Shown here: one piece after another, positions 1-7,401 of the stretch
Position numbering within the stretch: the first letter of the stretch is position 1
Layout: every line of letters starts with the position of its first letter
Origin: Actinospica sp035493475
GTDB lineage: Bacteria; Actinomycetota; Actinomycetes; Streptomycetales; Catenulisporaceae
Direction of reading: 5' to 3'
Assembly (NCBI GenBank): GCA_035493475.1
Contig: DATJIF010000035.1
Location: forward strand, 15,929 to 79,928
Length of the DNA stretch: 64,000 bases
Made by a program: the position numbers and the translations under genes
Notes under the pieces: generated by a model
Database searches by the model: none
Told to the model about the DNA's origin: nothing
What the model saw: the letters and a program-made list of their open reading frames with translations, nothing else

Positions 1-1811
1 GCCCCGTTGAAGTAGAACGTTCGATTCGCCCGGCTCGCACAGTTCGCCGCCTCCTCGACGTTCGTCCACGTACCGTTCAGATCGAACTTGTACTGCAACG
101 TCGTGCCCGAGACGGCGTGCACGACCGCCTGCCACTCGTCCGTGCCGATCCGCGTCATCGGATGCAGGCCGGGCTCCCAATCGGTGCTCGACGGAATCCC
201 GGTACCGAGCACGGAGAAATCTCCCGCGATATAAACCGTGCCGCTGCTGGGGGTCGCCGACGGCACCGTCACGTCGATCACGGCCGCCGCGTTCCCGATC
301 ACCGAGTCCGCGTCGATCGCCACCGAGCCGTGCGCCGGAACCGTCACCGTGGCCTGCCCGTCCGCCACGACGATCCCGCTCCCGCTGCACGTCCCGTCGC
401 TGTAGGTGTCCGCGATGACGTCGCAGTACGAGCCGTCCGGCAGCCCCGTCGTGAACGTCGACGTCTCGGCCGAACTGCCGTTGTTGAGCGCGACCCACGC
501 CACGTCACCGCGCGAGAAGGCGATCAGGTCGTTCCCGTCCGTGGCCCAGTTAGCCACCGACGCGCCGGCCGCCAGCGCGAGATTGTGCCAGCCGACCATC
601 GCGTCGACAGCGGAATTCCGCTCCGTGCACTCCCAGGCACCGGTCCCGCATACGGTGTCCGTCACATCGCCGTTCGACGCGTCCGGCGGGGACTGGTTGT
701 AGCTGCCGTACTCGAAGCTGGAGAAGATCTGCGGCGAGCCATAGCCGTACGCGAGCAGGAACTCGTCGGCCAGCACGTACTCCGCACCGTTCGCGTAGGA
801 CAGGCTCGGGCTACTCGCACGCTCAGTGTCCTGATTAGTCACGAACGTCGACGCGTACGCACTCGGCAGCGAAGGTGAATAACTCGCGAGCGCAGCCAGA
901 TCCCCATTCGAGAAGTCGGACGCGATCGCGTACGTGTAGTCGATCGCCGTCACCGACCCCTCGCCCTCGAACGACGTCGGATTCAGCCGCGAATCCTGCC
1001 CGCTCGACCCCGGATACACCTCCTGCGTGATCGTCACCGCGGACCCCGTCGTCGTATCCGGATCCAACTGCGCCTCGATCGCCGCGATGTCCGTCTCCCC
1101 GATCTCCGCGGCCGAGTCGAGCCGGAACCCGTCCACCCCCATCTCGATCATGCTGTTGAGATAGCCCGCCTCCGCCGACCGCACCGCCGAAGTCTCAGTG
1201 GCGAGATCAGGCAGTCCAGACAGGCGGCACTGCGTGACCTCCGTATAGCTCAGCCAGTTCACGATGCCGTCGCTCGACTCCGGACAGTTCGCCGGATAGC
1301 TGTGGAAGTCGGCGGACGAGTAACCGGGATACGTCAGCGTCCCGGAATCGAAGGCGGCCCCGTCGTAACTCGTGTCGGAGCCCCCGGTCCCCGCGGCCAT
1401 GTGGTTGAGCACCGCGTCCACATACACCTTCACCCCCGCCGCGTGACACGCACTCACCATGCTCGCGAACTGCGCCGACGTCCCCAACCGCCCGCCGACC
1501 GCGTAATCCGCAGGCTGATACACGTCCCACCAGTAGTGCGACGCCTGATCGTAGGAGTCCTCCGGCGGCGCCACCTGCACCGCCCCGAACCCATCCGGCC
1601 CCAGCACATCCGTGCAGTCCGCCCCGATGGAGTTGAAGTCGTACTCGAATAAGTTGGCCGTGACATCTTTAGCGGCACCAGCAGCGGCACCAGCAGCCCG
1701 CGCGCCCCCCGCATGAACCGCAGCCGGAGCCAGCACCACCCCCGCCGCCAAAGTGGGTGTGAGCAGTACAGAAATCCCGAGTCGACGCCATTGACGACCG
1801 GAAGGGGACAT
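1..1811 (-). CDS. Secreted alpha-amylase (GH13), 3' end outside window
   Basis: Extracellular endo-acting starch hydrolase; 603 residues are visible and the C-terminus runs off the window. Residues 1-35 form a signal peptide (basic start, hydrophobic core, Ala-rich end). The GH13 regions are readable: DAVLNH (132-137), GFRLDSA with nucleophile Asp232, QEV with acid/base Glu264, and FVTNQDTE with Asp328. Region IV usually reads FVDNHD or a close variant, so Thr and Gln here are unusual. After about residue 505 a beta-rich starch-binding-type domain begins (VYIAGDF, later YKFDLNGTW), CBM20-like. The ATG was chosen because it precedes the signal peptide and has GGAGGG just upstream. Family is confident; exact product specificity is inference. 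Confidence 0.93.
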   Translation of the reverse strand, partial: MSPSGRQWRRLGISVLLTPTLAAGVVLAPAAVHAGGARAAGAAAGAAKDVTANLFEYDFNSIGADCTDVLGPDGFGAVQVAPPEDSYDQASHYWWDVYQPADYAVGGRLGTSAQFASMVSACHAAGVKVYVDAVLNHMAAGTGGSDTSYDGAAFDSGTLTYPGYSSADFHSYPANCPESSDGIVNWLSYTEVTQCRLSGLPDLATETSAVRSAEAGYLNSMIEMGVDGFRLDSAAEIGETDIAAIEAQLDPDTTTGSAVTITQEVYPGSSGQDSRLNPTSFEGEGSVTAIDYTYAIASDFSNGDLAALASYSPSLPSAYASTFVTNQDTERASSPSLSYANGAEYVLADEFLLAYGYGSPQIFSSFEYGSYNQSPPDASNGDVTDTVCGTGAWECTERNSAVDAMVGWHNLALAAGASVANWATDGNDLIAFSRGDVAWVALNNGSSAETSTFTTGLPDGSYCDVIADTYSDGTCSGSGIVVADGQATVTVPAHGSVAIDADSVIGNAAAVIDVTVPSATPSSGTVYIAGDFSVLGTGIPSSTDWEPGLHPMTRIGTDEWQAVVHAVSGTTLQYKFDLNGTWTNVEEAANCASRANRTFYFNG

Positions 1812-1938
1812 GGGAGGTCCCTCCAGACAGGATGTGGGATATGGTTGATCGAAAAACAAAGCCCTGATCTGTGGTGACCATAACCGACATCCCCCAAGAC
1901 CGCCATGCCTCGGTGGAGATTAGTTCGATGGGCGAACT

Positions 1939-2204
1939 GGGGCTGGGACGAGGCACTGCGGTTGGATGGTCGGCCCTACCTACGCTGCCACTGCTGCGCT
2001 CGTTCCTCGCTCCGCACCGGCAGCTACGTCCGGGCCGATTACATACCCCGCCCACCCGCCCAACTCAAGCCGCCCTACAGTCGCTGCGCTCCTTCGGGTA
2101 ACGCCCTGCGGGCTACATGCCTGCGGCCCGCTACCTACCCTCCCTCGTCGCTGACGCTCCTCAGTCACTACGTCCGCGAGCCTACGGCGCTGCTGCCGCG
2201 TGCG
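1939..2204. repeat. Left arm of ~268-bp inverted repeat (modular intergenic repeat family)
   Basis: Reverse complement of the segment at 3373-3642, differing by about four substitutions and one 3-nt insertion. It fills the otherwise gene-free stretch between the amylase start and the small gene whose last codons it contributes. Recurrent blocks are CTACGTCCGCGAGC, GGCCCGCTACCTACC and CGCTCGTTCCTCGC. Shorter relatives lie at 22311-22690 and 38968-39100. Confidence 0.9.
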
Positions 2205-2472
2205 ATCCCAGACCAGCCTGCGGTTCGCGCCAAACGGTCACTGCCGTGACCGTGCCGGGAAGGCTGAGGGCGAGATCTTCGACTCCTGATTGCGGAACGA
2301 ACCGCACGACGACGATCCGATCATGGGTCAGCGCGCACGCCGACTGCTCCACGGTCTCGACCTGGCGCAGCGTGCCGAGATCGCGTAGCCAGTCGCCGGG
2401 GCGGATCTCGCGGGGATGCACGCCGTGGCGGCGCCAGGAGTCTGGGACGAGTGTCCGTGGCACCTCGCGCAT
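2182..2472 (-). CDS. Small hypothetical protein, divergent partner of XRE regulator
   Basis: 96 residues, family not recognised. The central part (RPGDWLRDLGTLRQV, then RIVVVRFVPQ and TVTAVTVWR) looks like a small beta-barrel-type fold, but I cannot assign a function. ATG chosen because GGAAGG lies about 7 nt upstream and the charged MREVPRTLVP start reads naturally. The last ~8 codons lie inside the left inverted repeat, so the repeat supplies the C-terminus and stop codon. It is divergent from the XRE/PLD-like regulator with a 136-nt gap that presumably contains both promoters. Protein status is likely from codon pattern and RBS. Confidence 0.6.
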   Translation of the reverse strand: MREVPRTLVPDSWRRHGVHPREIRPGDWLRDLGTLRQVETVEQSACALTHDRIVVVRFVPQSGVEDLALSLPGTVTAVTVWREPQAGLGSHAAAAP

Positions 2473-2608
2473 CGCAACGTTTTCCTTCCCATCGTCGTAT
2501 TTCCATCGTGTTGGTGCTGGTGGGACGCTTGAACGCCGTAGTGGAGACACTTGGAGACGTCTGATGTACGCTCGAAATCGTCCTAAGCGTCCGTCAGAAG
2601 GGGCCGCG

Positions 2609-3355
2609 GTGGCGAACGAAGCGCTCAAGGCAGCCATGGAAGCCGCTCACCTCACCCGACCCGCGTTGGCCGAAGTGTGCGGGGTCGACATCAAGACAAT
2701 CGACCGCTGGCTCAGCGACGATCGACGTACGCCGCATCCGCGCCAGCGGCAGGCAGCAGCCACGGCACTAGGGACGGAGCCGGACGTGATATGGCCAGCC
2801 ATCAGGGAGGCGTCGCGGCGTTCCCCTGGACTACGAGAGATCCAAGCCGCGTACCCGACGCGTTCCGCACTTCCGTCGCCTGTATGGAGCGAACTGGTCA
2901 ACGGCGCGGCCCACGAACTGCTGTTCGGCGGCTACACCAGCTACTTCCTCTGGCTGACGATCCCGGACCTCCGCGAAACGCTCCGCTCGAAGGCCGAGAA
3001 CGGCGCGAAGATCAGATTTCTCCTCGGAGACCCGGAGAGCGAGATCACCCAGAACCGCGAGCAGGTCGAGGGTGTCCCGCTCACCGTGCGTTCCCGGATA
3101 GCGATCAGCCTCAACGAACTGGAACCGCTGAGAAGCACGCCCGGAATCGAGGTCCGTTTCTCGGATCGGCACATCAGCCTGTCCGTCTGGTCCTTCGACG
3201 ACCAGATGATCGCCTGCACCCACCTCGCCGCATCCGTCGGACACGACAGTCCGACATATCGACTCAAGCGATCCGGTGACGGCGGCCTCTTCGCCGCGTA
3301 CTCGGCGCATCTCAATGTTCTGTGGAAGTCGGCTCGTCCGGCGTATGTCGGATAG
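2609..3355 (+). CDS. XRE-type HTH regulator with C-terminal PLD-like (DUF5919-type) domain
   Basis: 248 residues. The N-terminal 60 residues form an HTH (TRPALAEVCGVDIKTIDRWL) typical of XRE proteins. The C-terminal ~150 residues (KAENGAKIRFLLGDPES, then RTxL-like regions and a terminal LKRSGDGGLFAAY) resemble the phospholipase-D-like sensor domain of actinobacterial XRE/DUF5919 regulators. GTG start chosen because family members begin M-A-N-E; AGAAGGGG precedes it. An in-frame ATG lies 45 nt upstream, and still earlier in-frame sequence is only translated repeat. It sits with the divergent small gene inside the inverted-repeat-bounded unit. Ligand and targets unknown. Confidence 0.8.
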   Translation: MANEALKAAMEAAHLTRPALAEVCGVDIKTIDRWLSDDRRTPHPRQRQAAATALGTEPDVIWPAIREASRRSPGLREIQAAYPTRSALPSPVWSELVNGAAHELLFGGYTSYFLWLTIPDLRETLRSKAENGAKIRFLLGDPESEITQNREQVEGVPLTVRSRIAISLNELEPLRSTPGIEVRFSDRHISLSVWSFDDQMIACTHLAASVGHDSPTYRLKRSGDGGLFAAYSAHLNVLWKSARPAYVG

Positions 3356-3372
3356 GTCAGATTCCAGCAGGA

Positions 3373-3642
3373 CGCACGCGGCAGCAGCGCCGTAGGCTCG
3401 CGGACGTAGTGACTGAGGAGCGTCAGCGACGAGGGAGGGTAGGTAGCGGGCCGCAGGCATGTAGCCCGCAGGGCGTTACCCGAAGGAGCGCAGCGACGAC
3501 TGTAGGGCGGCTTGAGTAGGGCGGGTGGGCAGGGTATGTAATCGGCCCGGACGTAGCTGCCGGTGCGGAGCGAGGAACGAGCGCAGCAGTGGCAGCGTAG
3601 GTAGGGCCGACCACCCAACCGCAGCGCCTCGTCCCAGCCCCA
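3373..3642. repeat. Right arm of ~268-bp inverted repeat
   Basis: Inverted near-identical copy of 1939-2204. Occupies the gap between two convergent gene ends (XRE regulator and phosphoribosyltransferase). It contains the frame CGGACGTAG ... CGTAGGTAGGG around a hairpin GCTGCC (3556-3561) / GGCAGC (3591-3596). A second module CGGACGTAG ... GTAGGTAGCGGGCC lies earlier in the copy. Confidence 0.9.
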
Positions 3643-3649
3643 GCCCCGA

Positions 3650-4228
3650 TCACCCTTCCCCGACCGACTCCTCATCTGCCGGCAGTTCACTCGCGGTCAG
3701 GATCGCGTGGATCGGGCCGAGTGCGGCGCGCAAGGTGGGGTCATCGGTGGGGAGTTGGTCTACCAGGACGGAGCAGCCTAGCCAGGTGCCGCCGCATTGC
3801 TCGATGAGGCTTTTGACGGTGAGGGCCTGGTTGCCGGTCTCGATCCAGTCGTCGACGAGCAGGACGCGGTCGCCTTCGGTGACGGCGGAGCGTTGGAGGC
3901 GGAGGGTGTGGCGTAGGCCGCGGTAGTCGGGGGCGGTTTGGCCGAAGGTCTTCTCGCCGGGGAAGAGGCCGGTGCCCTTGCGGACGGGGAGGAATCCGGC
4001 GCCGAGTTCGACCGCTACGGCCGCGCCGAGGAGGAAGCCGCGGGCCTCCACGCCGCAGACCACGTCGATGCCGCCTTCCTGCTCTTGCCTGCTGAAGGGC
4101 TCGGCCAGCCCGGCGACGACGGCGGCGAGGGCCTTGGCGTCGCGGAAGACGGACCAGACGTCGGCGTGGCCGCTGACCCAGCGGAAGTGGTCGAGCATGA
4201 GTTGCCGGGCGGGAGAGGGTGCGGACAT
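3650..4228 (-). CDS. Phosphoribosyltransferase (adenine PRTase-like)
   Basis: 192 residues, type I PRTase fold. The PRPP-binding loop reads VLLVDDWIETGNQA (122-135), and a hood-like segment GVEARGFLLGAAVA (59-72) resembles adenine phosphoribosyltransferase (EARGF). It probably transfers a phosphoribosyl group to a purine-like base; the substrate is not determined by sequence. Downstream of, and co-oriented with, the Nudix gene (129-nt gap), so the two may be co-transcribed. The stop codon abuts the right inverted-repeat arm. Confidence 0.85.
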   Translation of the reverse strand: MSAPSPARQLMLDHFRWVSGHADVWSVFRDAKALAAVVAGLAEPFSRQEQEGGIDVVCGVEARGFLLGAAVAVELGAGFLPVRKGTGLFPGEKTFGQTAPDYRGLRHTLRLQRSAVTEGDRVLLVDDWIETGNQALTVKSLIEQCGGTWLGCSVLVDQLPTDDPTLRAALGPIHAILTASELPADEESVGEG

Positions 4229-4357
4229 GGCGCGAAGTGTGCTCCGCGGGGGTGGCGTGTGTCCAGCGAAAACGCGGGTGGGTGGGTCAAGCTTGGGTTT
4301 AGAGTTCGGTGGAGTGCAGTACAGGGGCTGGATGGGAAATTGTTGCTACTGCTCTCG

Positions 4358-4882
4358 CTACTGAAGCGTGTCCACGCCGGCCTGGAGGTGTCGGCGGGCC
4401 GCGCCGGGGGTGTAGCCGTTCTCTAGTTCCGCGACGCCGCCGACCACGCGTTGGACCAGGGCGGCGCGCACGCGGCGGGCGAGAGTGTCGCGCAAGAGGT
4501 GGTCGAGTTCGTCGGCCGGGAAGAAGCGGTGCTCGGAAAGTTCGTCCGCCGGCAGCCGGATCGCAGCCTGCTGAGTCGCGTCGAGCGTGCCGCAGTCGAA
4601 CACGTACATGATGCTGGGCCGCGGACGTGCCGGGCGGGCCAGGCAGAAGTCGACCACGAGCATGCGGCCGGGTTCGAGCGCGAAGCCCAACTCCTCGACG
4701 AGCTCCCGGCGCAGGGTCTCGCGCGGGTACTCGTGCGGGTCCATCGAACCGCCGGGGATCTCCCAACCGGGCTTGTACGTCGGCTCGACCAGCAGGATCT
4801 CGTGTGCCGCGTTGGTGATCAGGGCGCCCGAGCCGACGTACACGGCGGGCAGCCGGGAGAGGAAGTCGGTGTCGTCAGCCAT
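4358..4882 (-). CDS. Nudix hydrolase
   Basis: 174 residues with a perfect Nudix box: Gly45, Glu51, Arg59-Glu60, Glu63-Glu64, Gly66 (pattern GX5EX7REUXEEXGU). Hydrolyses a nucleoside diphosphate linked to another moiety; substrate unknown. The start ATG is 27 nt from the iron box at 4910-4928 and is divergent from the iron-box membrane gene, so it may share iron control. Co-oriented with the phosphoribosyltransferase gene, which suggests a linked nucleotide-related role (inference). Confidence 0.9.
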   Translation of the reverse strand: MADDTDFLSRLPAVYVGSGALITNAAHEILLVEPTYKPGWEIPGGSMDPHEYPRETLRRELVEELGFALEPGRMLVVDFCLARPARPRPSIMYVFDCGTLDATQQAAIRLPADELSEHRFFPADELDHLLRDTLARRVRAALVQRVVGGVAELENGYTPGAARRHLQAGVDTLQ

Positions 4883-4909
4883 GGTTCGTCGCCCACCCCT
4901 TCTTGAAAG

Positions 4910-4928
4910 TTAGGCAAGCCTAACCTAA
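4910..4928. promoter_or_regulatory. Iron box (DtxR/IdeR-type operator)
   Basis: The 19-mer TTAGGCAAGCCTAACCTAA matches the established consensus TTAGGTTAGSCTAACCTAA at 17 of 19 positions. It ends 10 nt before the GTG of the membrane protein at 4939 and lies 28 nt from the Nudix start on the other strand. It is suitably placed for Fe(II)-dependent repression of the membrane gene and possibly of both. Confidence 0.85.
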
Positions 4929-4938
4929 GCTTCGATCC

Positions 4939-5634
4939 GTGAACGATCATCGACAGACCGCACTCGCGGGCATACCCACCGCGTCGACCCGAACTCCCGA
5001 TCCGCGAACCAATCCCAATCCCAGCCTCATTCCCAGTCCCGATATCAATGCCAGTCCCGAACTGGTGACTCCGCATCCCGGCCCCTTCGTGCTGCGTGCG
5101 CCGTCGCCCTCGGAGCGGCTGCGGCTCGGGGCGGTGGCGGCGGGAGTCACGGCGCTGTGGGCGATCGTGCTGATCGCCTCGCAGCGCTTCACGATCAGCC
5201 ACGGGTTCCATCACCCCGTCGTGGCACTGCACCTCATCTCGCTGACCGTCGGCTTCGGTGCGGTGCTGGCCGTGGACATCTGCGCGCTCAACGGACTGCT
5301 GCGGCGGCACGATTTCACGCTGGCGGACGCGCTCAAGGCGGCAGTGGTCGTGGATCCGCTGATCTGGACCGGCTACATCGGGCTGATCGTCACCGGGCTG
5401 CTGCTGCATCCGGACCTGAGCGAGCCGCTGATGTGGGTCAAGCTGATCGCCGGGCTCGCGGCGGGCGTCAACGGGGTCAACGCGCAGGGCGTGCAGCGCG
5501 CGCTCGCCGATCTGCCGCGATCGACGCGGTTGTCCGACCTGCCGCGGCCGTTCGCGGTGCGCGCGGTGTTGGCGGCCACGTTCTCGCAGATCGCCTGGTG
5601 GACGGCGATTCTGATCGGGTTCTTCGGGATCTGA
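4939..5634 (+). CDS. Iron-box-preceded integral membrane protein, function unknown
   Basis: 231 residues. A Pro/Asn/Ser-rich cytoplasmic-type N-terminus (about 1-55, with repeated NPxPS/PSPD-like units) is followed by four hydrophobic segments near residues 68-87, 93-118, 133-155 and 205-231. No family recognised. GTG start; no Shine-Dalgarno is visible, and the iron box ends 10 nt upstream, so translation may be leaderless. Iron-dependent expression is inferred from the operator. A role in iron or haem handling is possible but not shown by any motif. Confidence 0.8.
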   Translation: MNDHRQTALAGIPTASTRTPDPRTNPNPSLIPSPDINASPELVTPHPGPFVLRAPSPSERLRLGAVAAGVTALWAIVLIASQRFTISHGFHHPVVALHLISLTVGFGAVLAVDICALNGLLRRHDFTLADALKAAVVVDPLIWTGYIGLIVTGLLLHPDLSEPLMWVKLIAGLAAGVNGVNAQGVQRALADLPRSTRLSDLPRPFAVRAVLAATFSQIAWWTAILIGFFGI

Positions 5635-5665
5635 TCGATCGACGCGACGACGGGACCACAGGACG

Positions 5666-6436
5666 TCAGTCCAGCCAACCGCGGGGCGTGCCCACCTCGA
5701 CGTAGTATTCGCGGCCGAAGAGCAGGCCGAACACGGGCAGCGGCAGCCGGGTCATCAGGCAGAACAGCTTCGCCGAACGTCCGGTGCCAGAGGTCTGCGA
5801 CGCGTGGCAGGCCAGGGCGGCGCGCTTCTTGTCGGCGTATCTGCGCACGTCGATGCGGTGGGTGATCTCGCCGCGCGCGGTGAAGGAGCCGCGCACCTCC
5901 GCGCTGCTGTAGCGGCGCACGAGTCGCAGGGTGCTGACGACCTTGTACGCGCGCAGGATCGGTTCGCGCGGGAGGGTCGCCTCCATCAGCCGGGGCGTCT
6001 CGGCGAGGTTCGCGGCGCGCAGGGCCACCTCGTGCACGCGGATGTGGTCGCGGTGCCGGTAGCCGCCGTTCGGGTCGTAGCCCACGAGGATCTCGGCGCG
6101 TTCGTCGCGCAGCACGTCCGCAAGCCGCCCGGCCGCCTCGTCGAGCGAGGCGCTGACGAAGCGGGCCCGGTCGGCGGGGTCGGGCCGCAGCACCGGGCCG
6201 TGGCCGCTGTCCGCGTAGCCGAGGTGCACGACGCGCGAGACGCCGAGGACGCGGGCGCTCGCCCGCAGTTCGTCGAGCCGGGTGGTGCCGCCGCCCGGCC
6301 GCGCCTCCCCCATCTCCCCGTCGCAGGCCACGACGAGTACCGCGCGGTGCCCCTCGGCGACCAGCCGCGCGAGCGTGCCGCCGGTCAGCAGGGCTTCGTC
6401 ATCAGGGTGCGCATGAAACGCGACCACAGTGGCCAT
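5666..6436 (-). CDS. PIG-L family N-acetylglucosaminyl-type deacetylase
   Basis: 256 residues. Zn-binding signature HPDDE at 10-14 and the downstream YRHRDHIRVH segment are characteristic of LmbE/PIG-L deacetylases, which include MshB and Mca of the mycothiol pathway. Which amide substrate is used cannot be told; the C-terminal part differs from the well-known MshB pattern. Stand-alone gene, convergent with the iron-box membrane gene. Confidence 0.9.
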   Translation of the reverse strand: MATVVAFHAHPDDEALLTGGTLARLVAEGHRAVLVVACDGEMGEARPGGGTTRLDELRASARVLGVSRVVHLGYADSGHGPVLRPDPADRARFVSASLDEAAGRLADVLRDERAEILVGYDPNGGYRHRDHIRVHEVALRAANLAETPRLMEATLPREPILRAYKVVSTLRLVRRYSSAEVRGSFTARGEITHRIDVRRYADKKRAALACHASQTSGTGRSAKLFCLMTRLPLPVFGLLFGREYYVEVGTPRGWLD

Positions 6437-6444
6437 GCGTGAAT

Positions 6445-6470
6445 GGTTCCATGAGTAGATCTCATGAACC
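6445..6470. promoter_or_regulatory. Imperfect inverted repeat upstream of deacetylase
   Basis: GGTT-C-CATGAG and CTCATG-AACC flank TAGAT, so the arms pair except for one bulged C. It lies 9 nt before the deacetylase start, a position suited to an operator or leader hairpin. No regulator is assigned. Confidence 0.35.
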
Positions 6471-6612
6471 AGCGACGCGACCGGATCGTTTCGTTATCAC
6501 GACATTATCCAGACCTAAAACAGACACCTGCGTCACGTACGCGCCGTCGGCTGGCAGATCATTGATACGTGGACGGATACAACGGATACGGCGCCGCGTG
6601 CCGCCGGGGAGG

Positions 6613-7401
6613 TCAGGAGATCCCGAACTCGTTGTCCTCGAGGTCGAGCAGCAGGCCGTCGGCGCGCCGGGCGCCCTCGATGACGAGGCGGCTGGTCTCC
6701 ACGGCGGCGTGCGAACCGGGGTTCGGGGTGACCCGCAGGTAAACGCGGTTGGCGTCCTGCTTCGCGGCCAGCGGCGGGCCCATCACGAGCATCGGGCAGC
6801 GCGCGTCGTCGGCGTGCCGCATGGCCAGGCCCCAGTCGCCCTCGGCCACGACGTGCCACGCCGAGCCCGCGGCCGCCGTCCAGAACTTGCTCTGCGCCTG
6901 CGGATCGGCGGCGTCCTGGCAGACGGCGGACCAGTGCACGCCGATGCCGACGGCGCGTCCGTACCAGTCGTCGTCGCCCGAGCCCTCGGAAGCGGAGGAA
7001 CCGGGGGCACTGGACGGCGGCGGCGAAGCGGCGGTCACCGCGCCGGAGCCCAGTCCCGCCGCCGCGCCGCCCTCCAACTCGTCCACGGGGGTGGGCGGCT
7101 GCAGGCAGAACTCGTTGCCCTCCGGGTCGGCGAGCACCTCCCACGGCACGTCGCCCTGGCCGATGTCGGCGCGCACGGCACCGAGCTCCAGCAGCCGCTC
7201 GAGCTGCGCGGGGCCGCCCTTGAGGTCCAGGTGGACGCGGTTCTTCCCGCGCTTGGGTCCGTCGGCCGCGACGAAGCGCAGGGCCAGGCCGTTGGCGCCG
7301 TCCACGACGTCCTCGCCCAGGACCCGCGTCCAGAACTCAGACAGCGACCTCACATCTGACGCTCGGATCACCACTCCGGTCAACCGCGTCGCCACTGTCA
7401 C
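6613..7401 (-). CDS. Two-domain VOC (glyoxalase/bleomycin-resistance fold) protein
   Basis: 262 residues: VOC module one about 8-100 (ending DPEGNEFCL), a Ser/Gly/Ala/Pro linker about 105-140, and VOC module two about 145-262 (ending DLEDNEFGIS). Such tandem modules form a paired beta-alpha-beta-beta-beta metal or ligand site; substrate unknown. The start overlaps the end of the MFS gene by 65 nt, but residues from about 8 are already part of the fold, so a shorter protein would lose a strand. Likely translationally coupled to the MFS gene. Confidence 0.85.
   Translation of the reverse strand: MTVATRLTGVVIRASDVRSLSEFWTRVLGEDVVDGANGLALRFVAADGPKRGKNRVHLDLKGGPAQLERLLELGAVRADIGQGDVPWEVLADPEGNEFCLQPPTPVDELEGGAAAGLGSGAVTAASPPPSSAPGSSASEGSGDDDWYGRAVGIGVHWSAVCQDAADPQAQSKFWTAAAGSAWHVVAEGDWGLAMRHADDARCPMLVMGPPLAAKQDANRVYLRVTPNPGSHAAVETSRLVIEGARRADGLLLDLEDNEFGIS

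Noticed and set aside
1813..1830. RBS-sequestering hairpin before the amylase start
   Set aside because: The GGAGG/CCTCC complement leaves a loop of about 2 nt, too small for a stable hairpin.
2117..2563. N-terminal extension of the XRE regulator beginning in the left repeat
   Set aside because: It is translated repeat; the same peptide appears from the inverted right copy on the other strand, and the regulator family starts at MANE.
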